From positions 1 through 64,000 of the forward strand of contig NZ_JABSNM010000014.1 in the NCBI RefSeq assembly GCF_013294065.1: 64,000 bases of DNA, in the 5' to 3' direction. Below, piece by piece: positions 35,250-43,960 of the stretch; position 1 is the stretch's first letter; each line of letters begins with the position of its first letter. A program made the position numbers and the translations under genes. The DNA is from Sphaerotilus uruguayifluvii (lineage in GTDB: Bacteria; Pseudomonadota; Gammaproteobacteria; Burkholderiales; Burkholderiaceae_C). The notes beneath the pieces were generated by a model, which saw only the letters and a program-made list of their open reading frames with translations, searched no databases and had not been told where the DNA came from.

Positions 35250-35600
35250 CTATTTCGCCGCCTCGATGACGGTCACGACGTAGCCGCTGCCGGCCTTCTC
35301 GGCGCGGAACTTCACCTTGTCGCCGACCTTCACCTTGTCGAGCAGCGCGCGTTCCTTGACCCCGAAGACCATCGTCATGCCTGGCATGTCGAGATTCTTG
35401 ATCTCGCCGTGCTTGAGCGTCAGCTTGCCTGCGTCCTTGTCGATCTTGCGGACTTCGCCGTCGGCCATGTCGCCGCTGCTCGCCGCCGCCGTTGCAGGCG
35501 TGGCCGCGTGGTGTGCGGAATGGTCATCGGCCTTCTGCTGCGCCAGGGCGGGGGCGCTCATCAGCGCGGAAACGAGCAGTGCGGAAACGAGGTGGTTCAT
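35250..35600 (-). CDS. cusF: CusF-like periplasmic copper-binding protein
   Basis: The 116-residue protein has a signal peptide (LVSALLVSALMSAPALA), an N-terminal His-rich tract (DDHSAHHAA) and the CusF OB-fold sequence. In the latter, KLTLKHGEIKNLDMPGMTMV holds the His and the two Met that bind Cu(I)/Ag(I). CusF passes copper to the CusCBA pump. The gene is several kilobases upstream of cusCBA, and cusB also has its own fused CusF domain. Confidence 0.9.
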   Translation of the reverse strand: MNHLVSALLVSALMSAPALAQQKADDHSAHHAATPATAAASSGDMADGEVRKIDKDAGKLTLKHGEIKNLDMPGMTMVFGVKERALLDKVKVGDKVKFRAEKAGSGYVVTVIEAAK

Positions 35601-35654
35601 AGGGGCTCCGTGATGGATGGGGTGAAGGATGAGAAGGCTGCCGCTATGCCGCGC

Positions 35655-36155
35655 TCAGGCCGTCACGTTGATGGTGCCGACCATGCCCGCCGAGTAGTGA
35701 CCAGCGATCAGGCAGGCGAACTCGAAGCTACCGGCACGGTTGAAGGTCCAGACGATCTCGCCGGTCTTGCCCGGAGACACGTGGGCCATGTACGGCTCGT
35801 CGTGCTCCATGTTCGGGAACTTGATCATCAGCTCGGCGTGCTTGGCGTTCTCGGCCTTGGTGCCGATGACGAATTCGTGCATGACCTTGCCGGTGTTCTG
35901 TACGCGGAAGCGCAGCGTTTCGCCTTGGCGTACATCGATGCGCTCGGGCGTGAAGCGCATGTTGTCGCCCATGCGGACCTCGATGGTGCGCCGGGCGGCC
36001 TTTGCATCGCCTGCGATGCCCCAGTCCTTCTGCTCCTTGCGGACGGGGCCGGCCTTCTTCGGGTGGTCTTCGTTGCCATGCGCGCGTGCCAGGCCGGTGA
36101 AGCCGAGACCGAGGGCCGAGACGGCGAGCAGGAGATGGCGCTTGCTGATTTGCAT
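35655..36155 (-). CDS. Cupredoxin-fold copper resistance protein (CopI-like)
   Basis: The 166-residue protein has a signal peptide (LLLAVSALGLGFTGLARA) and a cupredoxin domain. VRQGETLRFRVQNTGKVMHE holds the first His, and FEFACLIAGHYSAGMVG near the end holds the Cys, His and Met of a type 1 copper site. Such proteins accompany copper oxidases as periplasmic copper carriers. ATG 36155 follows AAGGAA; a longer frame lacks a site and overlaps the oxidase gene. Confidence 0.88.
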   Translation of the reverse strand: MQISKRHLLLAVSALGLGFTGLARAHGNEDHPKKAGPVRKEQKDWGIAGDAKAARRTIEVRMGDNMRFTPERIDVRQGETLRFRVQNTGKVMHEFVIGTKAENAKHAELMIKFPNMEHDEPYMAHVSPGKTGEIVWTFNRAGSFEFACLIAGHYSAGMVGTINVTA

Positions 36156-36222
36156 GAGGGTTCCTTGTCGATGTGTGGGAGGAATTGAACGCAGCGGCTG
36201 GCGCTGTCGCGCGTGGGTGCCG

Positions 36223-37638
36223 TCAGTGGCTGCCGTGTCCACCCGATGGCTTGCGCACCTTGACCTCGATGTCCTGCGCGGGCCTCGAGACCGCCGGCAT
36301 GGATCCGGCGCTCTCGGACTTGAAGCGCGCCGGGTCGGGCAGTGCGCCGGTGAACTCGTAGGCGACGGTGCCCGGCGGGTGCTGGTACCAGCCCGGGTCG
36401 CTGTAGTCGCCGCGCTTCTGGTCTTTGCGCACCTTGACGACGCTGAACATGCCGCCCATGCCGACAGCGCCGAACGGCCCCTGCCCGGCCATCATCGGCG
36501 CGGTGTTGTCCGGGAGCGGCATCTCCATCTCGGTCATGTCCTTCATGCCGCGCTCGCCCATCACCATGTAGTCGGGGATGAGCTTGGTGATCTGGCGCGC
36601 CACGCCGCGGTGGTCGACGCCGATCATCGTCGGAACGCCGTGCCCCATCGCGTTCATCGTGTGGTGGCTCTTGTGGCAATGGAAGGCCCAGTCGCCCTCC
36701 TCGTCGGCCAGGAAGTCCATCTGCCGCATCTGGCCCACGGCTATGTCGGCCGTCACCTCGTACTGGCGCGTGCTCTTCGGCGTGGGGCCGCCGTCGGTGC
36801 CGGTGATCAGGAACTCGTGGCCATGCAGGTGGATCGGGTGGTTGGTCATCGTCAGGTTGCCCACCCGGATGCGCACCTTGTCCATGTGCCGAACCACGAC
36901 TGGGTCGATGCCGGGGAAGATGCGGCTGTTCCAGCTCCACAGGTTGAAGTCGAGCATCGTCATGATCTTCGGCGTCGCGCTGCCCGGATCGATGTCGTAG
37001 GCGTTCAGCAGGAAGCAGAAGTCGCGGTCGACCTCGTCGATCAGCGGGTGCTTGGTCTTCGGATGCGTGACCCAGAAGCCCATCATCCCCATCGCCATCT
37101 GCACCATCTCGTCGGCATGCGGGTGGTACATGAATGTGCCGGGTCGGCGCGCCACGAACTCATAGACGTAGGTCTTGCCGGGTGGGATCCCGGGCTGGTT
37201 CAGGCCGGTCACGCCGTCCATGCCGTTGGGCAGGCGCTGGCCGTGCCAGTGGATGCTGGTGAGTTCGCCGAGCTTGTTGGTGACGAACAGCCGCACGCGG
37301 TCGCCCTCCACCACCTCGATGGTCGGGCCGGGACTCTGGCCGTTGTAGCCCCACAGGTGGGCCTTGAAGCCGGGTGCCATCTCGCGCACCACGGGCTCGG
37401 CCACCAGGTGGAACTCCTTGACGCCATTGTTCATGCGCCAGGGCAGCGTCCAACCGTTGAGCGTGACAACGGGGTTGTAGGGCCGGCCGGTGCCCGGCAC
37501 CAGCGGAGGCATCGTGTCGGGTTTGGTCTGGATGACGGGCTCAGGCAGGGCCGCCATTGCCACCTTGCTGACGGCCGTGGCCGTCACGGCGGCAGCCGCC
37601 ACACCGGCACCGTTGAGAAAGCTTCTTCGGGAAACCAT
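36223..37638 (-). CDS. Multicopper oxidase, Tat-exported
   Basis: The 471-residue protein begins MVSRRSFLNGAG, a twin-arginine signal. It has the four copper-ligand motifs of multicopper oxidases: HWHG, HPHADEM, HPIHLHGHEF and HCHKSHHTMNAMGHG. It would oxidise Cu(I) to the less toxic Cu(II) in the periplasm. A Met- and Gly-rich insert (MGMMGFW, MEMPLPDNTAPMMAGQG) fits copper oxidases. ATG 37638 has AAGGAC upstream. It is more compact than PcoA/CopA oxidases, which are about 600 residues. Confidence 0.92.
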   Translation of the reverse strand: MVSRRSFLNGAGVAAAAVTATAVSKVAMAALPEPVIQTKPDTMPPLVPGTGRPYNPVVTLNGWTLPWRMNNGVKEFHLVAEPVVREMAPGFKAHLWGYNGQSPGPTIEVVEGDRVRLFVTNKLGELTSIHWHGQRLPNGMDGVTGLNQPGIPPGKTYVYEFVARRPGTFMYHPHADEMVQMAMGMMGFWVTHPKTKHPLIDEVDRDFCFLLNAYDIDPGSATPKIMTMLDFNLWSWNSRIFPGIDPVVVRHMDKVRIRVGNLTMTNHPIHLHGHEFLITGTDGGPTPKSTRQYEVTADIAVGQMRQMDFLADEEGDWAFHCHKSHHTMNAMGHGVPTMIGVDHRGVARQITKLIPDYMVMGERGMKDMTEMEMPLPDNTAPMMAGQGPFGAVGMGGMFSVVKVRKDQKRGDYSDPGWYQHPPGTVAYEFTGALPDPARFKSESAGSMPAVSRPAQDIEVKVRKPSGGHGSH

Positions 37639-37678
37639 GGATTCAGTCCTTGTGTTCGATTCGGGCGAAGGCGGTTCG

Positions 37679-39133
37679 TCAGTGGCCGGGGTCACCCGCC
37701 GGGCCGGCCGCCATCGCGGGGCCTGCCGCGGCCGTGAGGCTGGGCTTGCCGACGAGCGCCATGTCGAGGTCGGCCTGCGCGATCCAGAAATCGCGCAGCG
37801 CATCGATGGCGCCGTTGACGCTGGCTATCTGCGAACGCGCATCGGCCAACAACTCGAACACGCCGATCAGCATGCCGTTGTAGCGAAGCAGGTTCTCTTC
37901 CGAGATGCGTGCCTTCAGCGGCACGATCTCGTCGCGCTGGTGCTTCGCGATGTCCCAGGCCGAACGGTAGGCGCCGTATGCCTCGCGCACCTCGGAGCGG
38001 GCATTGATCGCGGTCTCCGCAGCGCGGTGCAGCGACTGCATGTAGATGCCCTCTGCACGGGCGACCCGGGCACCGCCCCAGTCGAATAGCGGCAGCTCGA
38101 ATCCGATCTCCCAGCCCTTCTGCGTTGGCGACTCGTTGCTGCTGTTGCGCACCAGGCCCAGCTCCAGCACGTTGACGAAGCGCGTGGTGCGAGTGAGGCC
38201 CAGGTTGCGGGCGGTGGCCTCGGCGCCGTTGCGCGCCGCGGTAACGTCCAGCCGCTGGGCGAGCGCGGTGCGCTCGATGTCTGGCAGATCGCGCGGCTGG
38301 GTGGGCAGGTCAGGCAGGCGCTCTGGCAGCTTGAAAGCGGTCTGCGTACCCCACACCCCCAGCAAGCGCGTGAGGCGCTCGCGCGCCGCACGTTGCTGCT
38401 GCTCGGCACGGGCCAGGTTCAGCGCTGCATCGGCATAGAAGCCCTGCTCGCGCGCCTGCTGGAGCTTGTTGAAGTTGCCCACCTGCGCCATGCGCCGCGC
38501 CAGTTCGGCACCAGCCTCCGCGGCCTGCATCACCTGGCGGCTGTAGCGCACCGATTCCTCGGCGGCCACCGCCTGCACCCAGGCCTTGCGCGTGTCGGCT
38601 GCCAGGGACAGCACCTGCATCGCCACCGTGGTGCGCACCTGCTCCAGGCGGCGCGCCTCGACGCGCTGCACCAGCGGCATGGCGATCAGCCGGGCAAGAT
38701 TGAAGTGGAGACCGCGTTCGAGCTCGATCTCGTCACCCTTGGTCAGGCGGCCGAAGCTGAAGCCGGGGTTCGGCAACCGGCCCGCCTGCACGACCTCCGC
38801 CTCGGTGATGCCCAGCTCGGCGTAGGCCGCCTGCAGGCCACGGTTGTTCAGCAAGGCGACCTGCACCGCATCGTTCATGGACAGCGGCTTGCCCAGGAGT
38901 TCGTCCACGCGCTGGGCGATGCGGTCCAGGTCTTCGGGCTGGCGGGCCCAAGCCAGTTGCACAGGGGTCCCGATGCGCTCGGCGGTGGCCTTCTCGACGG
39001 TAGCGAAGCCGCCGTCGGGGCTCAGGGACGCGCAGCCGCTCAGCACGAGCACCACTGCAGCCAGGCCCGTGAGACGGACCGGCACCGCCCGGGCGAACGC
39101 TCGTGGGGGGGATGGTTGTCGGGTCATCGTCAT
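37679..39133 (-). CDS. TolC-family outer-membrane lipoprotein
   Basis: The 484-residue protein has a lipoprotein signal (LAAVVLVLSGCAS) and TolC-type repeats (MNDAVQVALLNNRGLQAAYA, then ELGITEAEVVQAGRLPNPGF). It is distinct from the TolC protein of cusCBA and lies between the oxidase and a small secreted protein, with no RND pump next to it, so its partner is unclear. GGGG upstream and a second ATG two codons in leave the exact start slightly open. Confidence 0.88.
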   Translation of the reverse strand: MTMTRQPSPPRAFARAVPVRLTGLAAVVLVLSGCASLSPDGGFATVEKATAERIGTPVQLAWARQPEDLDRIAQRVDELLGKPLSMNDAVQVALLNNRGLQAAYAELGITEAEVVQAGRLPNPGFSFGRLTKGDEIELERGLHFNLARLIAMPLVQRVEARRLEQVRTTVAMQVLSLAADTRKAWVQAVAAEESVRYSRQVMQAAEAGAELARRMAQVGNFNKLQQAREQGFYADAALNLARAEQQQRAARERLTRLLGVWGTQTAFKLPERLPDLPTQPRDLPDIERTALAQRLDVTAARNGAEATARNLGLTRTTRFVNVLELGLVRNSSNESPTQKGWEIGFELPLFDWGGARVARAEGIYMQSLHRAAETAINARSEVREAYGAYRSAWDIAKHQRDEIVPLKARISEENLLRYNGMLIGVFELLADARSQIASVNGAIDALRDFWIAQADLDMALVGKPSLTAAAGPAMAAGPAGDPGH

Positions 39134-39137
39134 CCCC

Positions 39138-39518
39138 TCAGTGCATCTTGTGGCCGCCGTGCGCCGGCATGGCGCCCGACGCCGGTACGGGTGCGGGCGT
39201 GGTGCGACCGGCCGGTGCGACGGGTGCAGGCTCAGGCTGCTGCGCCTCGCGTGCGTAGGCGCGCCAGCCCCCGATGCGGTTCACCGCCTCATTGGCCTCC
39301 TTCCAGTCGATGCGCTTGTCGTCGCCCAGCCTTCGATAGCTGGACAGCGCAGAAGAGTGGGTGACAGCCGGCACGCGGACCTGCGCATCGAGCGGGTCCG
39401 CCCGTTCGTTGCGGGCGGGAGCGCCCTGGGGCTGGGCTTGAGCGAACACCGCTACGGTCAGCAGCGCAATGAGAGAAATGCCTCGACAGCGGCCAAGGCG
39501 AAAGGGAGACAGAAACAT
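39138..39518 (-). CDS. Secreted hypothetical protein of the copper island
   Basis: The 126-residue protein has a signal peptide (GISLIALLTVAVFAQAQ), a middle segment (LSSYRRLGDDKRIDWKEANE, then AVNRIGGWRAYAREAQ) and a Pro-rich linker ending HGGHKMH, a possible metal-binding tail. It lies four bases upstream of the TolC lipoprotein gene. Small proteins of this plan occur before copper oxidase/TolC pairs; none has a proven role known to me. Confidence 0.68.
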   Translation of the reverse strand: MFLSPFRLGRCRGISLIALLTVAVFAQAQPQGAPARNERADPLDAQVRVPAVTHSSALSSYRRLGDDKRIDWKEANEAVNRIGGWRAYAREAQQPEPAPVAPAGRTTPAPVPASGAMPAHGGHKMH

Positions 39519-39702
39519 GGAATCCTCGCGAGAGCTTCAACGACGGTCCTGCGGCCAAGGCACGCAGGTGCGTAGGTGAGGATCTGGCGCGATCCGCCGG
39601 ATGGGGCGAGGAGTCGGTCCGTTGGACCGTGGCTGGTACCGTCAGGACAACTGACGGGAGGAGCTCAAAGGCACCCGCTGCACCCCAGCGCGTCGCGCCG
39701 GA

Positions 39703-40170
39703 TCAGGCGAGGACGGTTCGAGGCGGACGGTCGAGCCCGTCAGGTTGGTGCGATGCGACCGGTTCCACCGTCGGCATCGGCGCAACGTGCTCCGGGATCG
39801 AGGGCGTCGGGAGCACAAAGCTGGCCGGCAGGCCCAGCGCAGAGCAGCAGGCGGCGCAGGCGCTGCAACTGAACTTGCCGTGGTGCGGGAACAGGCCCGT
39901 GGCGTCGTTGCCATCGGCATCCGTGGCGGGTTCGTCGGCGACTGGGTGCGCCGGCACCGCTTGCTCATGCACGCCATGACCCGTGGCCGCCGGTTCGCGC
40001 CCAGGGTTGGCGGCATGACTGGAAGGCGATACGGGTGCGTCAGCCATCAGCCCTTGCATCATCCGCTCGTGGCTCGGCCCGCAGAAAAACATCACGGACG
40101 CAGCCATGCCCTGCACAGGCATGGCGATCACCATGACCCAGACAAGGAAGGCGCGAAATACCCGTTGCAT
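39703..40170 (-). CDS. Secreted Cys-rich hypothetical protein
   Basis: The 155-residue protein has a signal segment (FRAFLVWVMVIAMPVQGMA), then FFCGPSHERMM and a cluster KFSCSACAACCSALGLP with five Cys in ten residues, plus many His. A soft-metal-binding role is likely. It lies between cueR and the oxidase operon with its own promoter region. The family is not recognised beyond similarity of plan to the proteins at 28917 and 34680. Confidence 0.65.
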   Translation of the reverse strand: MQRVFRAFLVWVMVIAMPVQGMAASVMFFCGPSHERMMQGLMADAPVSPSSHAANPGREPAATGHGVHEQAVPAHPVADEPATDADGNDATGLFPHHGKFSCSACAACCSALGLPASFVLPTPSIPEHVAPMPTVEPVASHQPDGLDRPPRTVLA

Positions 40171-40210
40171 GCCACCAGTGTATCGAAACCGGGTTGACGA
40201 CGCTCAGGCT

Positions 40211-40702
40211 TCAGCGGGGCAATGTGCGCGCTCCGGTCCGGAATGAGGCTGCCCGCTGCCGCTGAGCGACCGCGCCGCGCGAATGATCGGCGGGAGCGCC
40301 GGCCAGTACCGGGCCTGTCGCCTCCAGCGTGTCGATGATCGGGCAATCCGGTCGATCGTCGCCGTGGCAGCCGTGGACCAGATGCGCCAGCGCCGCTCGC
40401 ATCGATTGCAGCTCTGCGAGCTTTGCATCGAGTTCCGCGATGTGTGCCTCGGCCAGGGACTTGACCTGCCGGCTGGACCGCTTGCGGTTCTGCCACAGGT
40501 CCAGCAATTCGCGGATCTGTTCCAGCGAGAAGCCCAGGTCGCGCGAGTGGCGGATGAAGCGCAGCATGTTCACGTCGCGTTCGCTGTATTGGCGGTAGCC
40601 CGCATCCGTGCGGGTGGACGCAGGCAGCAGCCCGATGCTCTCGTAGTGCCGGATCATCTTTGCCGAAAGGCCGGTGGCGCCGGCAGCTTGTCCGATGTTC
40701 AT
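40211..40702 (-). CDS. cueR: CueR-type MerR regulator, Cu(I)-responsive
   Basis: The 163-residue regulator starts MNIGQAAGATGLSAKMIRHY, a MerR HTH, and has the metal loop GCHGDDRPDCPII with two Cys eight residues apart, the Cu(I)/Ag(I)/Au(I) site of CueR. The C-terminal 30 residues after it are longer than in E. coli CueR and low in complexity. ATG 40702 has AAAGG at a good distance; ATG 40708 is the alternative. It follows copA on the same strand and should act at the promoters near 43229-43342. Confidence 0.92.
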   Translation of the reverse strand: MNIGQAAGATGLSAKMIRHYESIGLLPASTRTDAGYRQYSERDVNMLRFIRHSRDLGFSLEQIRELLDLWQNRKRSSRQVKSLAEAHIAELDAKLAELQSMRAALAHLVHGCHGDDRPDCPIIDTLEATGPVLAGAPADHSRGAVAQRQRAASFRTGARTLPR

Positions 40703-40734
40703 ACCCATGGCCTTTGTTCCTCGAGACAGTTCGA

Positions 40735-43176
40735 TCATTCCGTTGCTGCGCCGCGCCAGCGACGCAGGGTCAGCGCATTCGCGACCACGCTGACGCTGCT
40801 GAACGCCATGGCCGCACCGGCGATCACCGGGCTCAGCAGGCCGAAGGCCGCCAGCGGAATGCCGAGCACGTTGTACGCGAAGGCCCAGAACAGCCCTTGC
40901 TGGATCTTCGAATAGGTGCGGCGCGAGACGTCGAATGCGTCGGCCACGAGGCGCGGGTCGCCGCGCATCAGCGTGATGCCGGCGGCCTCCATCGCGACAT
41001 CGGTGCCGGTGGACATCGACAGACCCACGTCGGCGGCCACCAGCGAAGGCGCGTCGTTCAGGCCATCGCCGACCATCGCGACCACTTGGCCCTGGTTCCG
41101 CAGATGCTGCATGATCTCGGCCTTGCCGCCCGGCAGCAGTTCGGCACGCACCTCGTCGATGCCGAGTTCGCGCGCCACCGCCTGGGCGCTGCCGTGGTTG
41201 TCTCCGGTCAGCATCACCGTGCGGATCCCCAGCGCGCGCAGGCGCGCGACGGCCGCCTGGGACGCCGGCTTGATGGTGTCGCCGAAGGCCAGCAGCCCGA
41301 GCACGCGGGCTCCTGGAGCGTCGCCTGTAGCGGCTCCTTCCGTCGGCGCCAGCAGCCACGAGATGCTGCGCCCCTCGCCCTCGAGGCGCTGGGCGGTCAT
41401 CAGCAGCGCGCCCGGCTGTGCGCCCGACTCGTTCATGAGCCGCGTGCTGCCGAGCAGCAGGCGCTGGCCATCGACCACCGCCTCCACGCCGCGGCCCGGC
41501 AGCGCGCGGGCGTCGCGCGCCGCGGGCACGGCGATGCCTTCGGCCTTGGCCTTCTCCATGACGGCATGGGCCAGCGGGTGGTCGCTGCCCTGCTGCAGCG
41601 CGGCGGCCTGCGTCAGCACCTGGCCGACCTGTGCGTCCAGGCCTGCCTCGACCGCCACCAGCGACGGCTTGCCTTCGGTGAGCGTGCCTGTCTTGTCGAA
41701 GGCCACCGTGGTGACCGAGTGCGCCACTTCCAGCGCCTCAGCGTCCTTGATCAGGATGCCGCGGCGCGCTGCCACGCCGGTGCCGGCCATGATCGCGGTC
41801 GGCGTTGCCAGGCCCAGCGCACAGGGACAGGCGATCACCAGCACCGCCACCGCACTGATCAGCGCCTGCTCCCAATCTCCGCTCCAGGCCAGCCAGCCGA
41901 AGAAGGTCAGCACCGCGATGCCCAGCACCACGGGCACGAAGACCGCGCTGACGCGGTCGACGATGCGCTGGATCGGCGCCTTGGCCGCCTGGGCCGACTC
42001 GACCATGCGGATGATGCGGGCCAGCGTGGTCTCGGCGCCGATCGCGCCGGTGCGCACCTGCAGCACACCTTCCTCGTTGACTGAACCGCCGGTGACCGTT
42101 TCACCCACGGCCTTGGCCACCGGCAGGCTCTCCCCGGTGATCAGCGACTCGTTGACGTGGCTGCGGCCGTCGATGACCTGGCCATCGACGGGCACACGCT
42201 CGCCCGGGCGGATCACGACGATGTCACCCACCGCCACCTGCTCGACCGGTGTCGAGATCTCGGCCCCCTCGACCAGCACGCGGGCGACCGTCGGACGCAG
42301 CGCGTTCAGCGCACGGATCGCATCCGCCGTTTGCCGCTTGGCGCGCGCCTCGAGCCACTTGCCCAGCAGCACCAGCGTGATGACGGCCGCCGAGGCCTCG
42401 AAGTAGAGGTGCGGCATGCCGTGCGCTGCGTGCTTGAACAGCAAGTAGACCGACAGCCCGTAGGCCGCGCTGGTGCCCAGCGCGACCAGCAGGTCCATGT
42501 TGCCGGCACGGGCCTTCAGCGCCTTCCAGCCGGCACGGTAGAAGCGCGCACCGAGCCAGAACTGCACCGGCGTGGCCAGTACCAGCTGCACCCAGCCGTC
42601 TGGCATCCAGTGAATGCCGAACAGCTGCAGCAGCATCGGCAGCACCAGCGGCAGCGTCAGCACCGAGGCCACTGCCACGGGCCACCACTCAGGCAGGCGG
42701 CGCGCTGGCTTGGGTGCTGCGGCGTCCACCACCGGACTGGCCGCGTAGCCGGCCTTGTCGATCGCCGCAGCGAGCGTAGCGAAGGACACACTGCCCAGCG
42801 CCCCGACGCTGGCCTTCTCGGTGGCGAGGTTCACCGACGCGGTCGTCACGCCCGGCACCTTCAGCAACGCCTTCTCGACCCGCGCGACGCAGGAGGCGCA
42901 GGTCATCCCGTCGACTTGCAGCTCGACACGATGCGTCGGCACGTCGTAGCCGGCCCGGCGCACGGCTGCGGTCACAGCAGACACCAGGGCGTTGCCCGCC
43001 ACCCCGTCCCTGGCGCGGACCGTCGCTTGCTCGGTGGCCAGGTTGACGGCGGCGCTCTCCACGCCGGGCAGCGTCGCGAGCGCCTTCTCGACGCGCAATA
43101 CACAGGACGCGCAGGTCATGCCTTCGATCGGCAGTTTGAAGTCCAGCGTGGGCGTTGCGCTTGCGAGGGTGCTCAT
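40735..43176 (-). CDS. copA: CopA-type Cu(I)-exporting P1B-ATPase
   Basis: The 813-residue ATPase has two N-terminal HMA domains, each with GMTCASC (residues 19-25 and near 94). These are followed by the ATPase core with [22 protein letters not shown], a [10 protein letters not shown] motif and [16 protein letters not shown]. The conserved [13 protein letters not shown] near the end marks Cu(I) pumps. It exports cytoplasmic Cu(I) to the periplasm. ATG 43176 follows GGAAGGA; a longer frame crosses the promoter and is rejected. Confidence 0.95.
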   Translation of the reverse strand: MSTLASATPTLDFKLPIEGMTCASCVLRVEKALATLPGVESAAVNLATEQATVRARDGVAGNALVSAVTAAVRRAGYDVPTHRVELQVDGMTCASCVARVEKALLKVPGVTTASVNLATEKASVGALGSVSFATLAAAIDKAGYAASPVVDAAAPKPARRLPEWWPVAVASVLTLPLVLPMLLQLFGIHWMPDGWVQLVLATPVQFWLGARFYRAGWKALKARAGNMDLLVALGTSAAYGLSVYLLFKHAAHGMPHLYFEASAAVITLVLLGKWLEARAKRQTADAIRALNALRPTVARVLVEGAEISTPVEQVAVGDIVVIRPGERVPVDGQVIDGRSHVNESLITGESLPVAKAVGETVTGGSVNEEGVLQVRTGAIGAETTLARIIRMVESAQAAKAPIQRIVDRVSAVFVPVVLGIAVLTFFGWLAWSGDWEQALISAVAVLVIACPCALGLATPTAIMAGTGVAARRGILIKDAEALEVAHSVTTVAFDKTGTLTEGKPSLVAVEAGLDAQVGQVLTQAAALQQGSDHPLAHAVMEKAKAEGIAVPAARDARALPGRGVEAVVDGQRLLLGSTRLMNESGAQPGALLMTAQRLEGEGRSISWLLAPTEGAATGDAPGARVLGLLAFGDTIKPASQAAVARLRALGIRTVMLTGDNHGSAQAVARELGIDEVRAELLPGGKAEIMQHLRNQGQVVAMVGDGLNDAPSLVAADVGLSMSTGTDVAMEAAGITLMRGDPRLVADAFDVSRRTYSKIQQGLFWAFAYNVLGIPLAAFGLLSPVIAGAAMAFSSVSVVANALTLRRWRGAATE

Positions 43177-43228
43177 GGGATCGGTCCTTCCGGACCGTAT
43201 CGGGTCCGCAGTCGGTTGATGCCGCAGG

Positions 43229-43259
43229 AGCTTCAGCCTTCCCATCATGGGAATGTCAA
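43229..43259 (-). promoter_or_regulatory. CueR-type promoter/operator of copA
   Basis: Leftward, TTGACA (43254-43259) is followed by a 19-base spacer holding the dyad TTCCC-N5-GGGAA, then GAAGCT as the -10 position. The overlong 19-base spacer with a central dyad is the MerR-family layout. Confidence 0.75.
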
Positions 43260-43311
43260 CCGGCTGCGCTGTCGATCCCGACCTGCAGGTGAGGTCTTGT
43301 GGATGGCTGGC

Positions 43312-43342
43312 TTGACCTTCCCACGAGGGCAAGCCTGAGAGT
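43312..43342 (+). promoter_or_regulatory. CueR-type promoter/operator of copZ
   Basis: TTGACC (43312-43317), a 19-base spacer beginning TTCCC and containing AGGGCAAG, and GAGAGT as the -10 position. It matches the copA promoter in hexamer, spacing and the TTCCC/GGG arms. Confidence 0.7.
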
Positions 43343-43373
43343 CAGGCATCCCAACCAGCAGAAGGAGCACCCC

Positions 43374-43631
43374 ATGATTGCATTCGAAGTCCAGGACATG
43401 ACCTGCGGCCACTGCGCCAGCACGATCACCAAGGCGCTGAAGTCAGCGGACCGGGGAGTCAAGGTCACGATCGACCTGCCAAAGCATCTGGTGCTGATCG
43501 AGCCGACCGAGGCCGATGCGCAGCAGCTGCAGGACGCCATCGCCGAGGCGGGCTACACGCCGGTTCGGGCTGAGGCGGCACAGGTTGACCCTGCATCCCA
43601 AGGCAGCTCCTGCTGCGGGCACTGCCGCTGA
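43374..43631 (+). CDS. copZ: CopZ-like copper chaperone
   Basis: The 85-residue protein is a single HMA domain with MTCGHCAST (Cys12 and Cys15 region), the Cu(I)-binding loop. The C terminus adds a second Cys cluster, SSCCGHC, not usual in CopZ. ATG 43374 follows GAAGGAG. It is divergent from copA and shares a CueR-type promoter, so it would deliver Cu(I) to CopA or buffer it. Confidence 0.9.
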   Translation: MIAFEVQDMTCGHCASTITKALKSADRGVKVTIDLPKHLVLIEPTEADAQQLQDAIAEAGYTPVRAEAAQVDPASQGSSCCGHCR

Positions 43632-43960
43632 GGCCGCTCCGCCATCGCGACCGATGGCCGAACAACCGCAGGACGGCAAGCATGTCGCTCCGTCCATCGG
43701 GATGCGTCCAGGCGCGCCTCCGGTCTAGTGCAGATCGTCGGCGACCCCGGGTCGCTGCCCGGAGACCACGGCCCGGGGATGGCGAGGCTCAGTCACTGGC
43801 CGCCATGCAGCCGCTAGCCACCGCCGTCATGCGCCGGTACAACGCCTGAACCTGCGCCATCCGATAGGGGGGAGAGCGGCCACTTGGTTCATGCGCGGCG
43901 AACGCCCGCAGACAGGAACGCTTCGCTGTGTTGCATGTGCTGCGGTGGGGAACCAGACGA
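43632..43960. other. 0.33 kb gap after copZ
   Basis: No supported gene. A 23-codon leftward frame (43794-43865) starts MAQVQALYRR but has no context. No clear terminator for copZ was found. This gap is the right border of the copper island. Confidence 0.4.

Noticed and set aside
43794-43865. A 23-codon frame on the minus strand after copZ
   Set aside because: No ribosome binding site and no conserved feature; too short to support.
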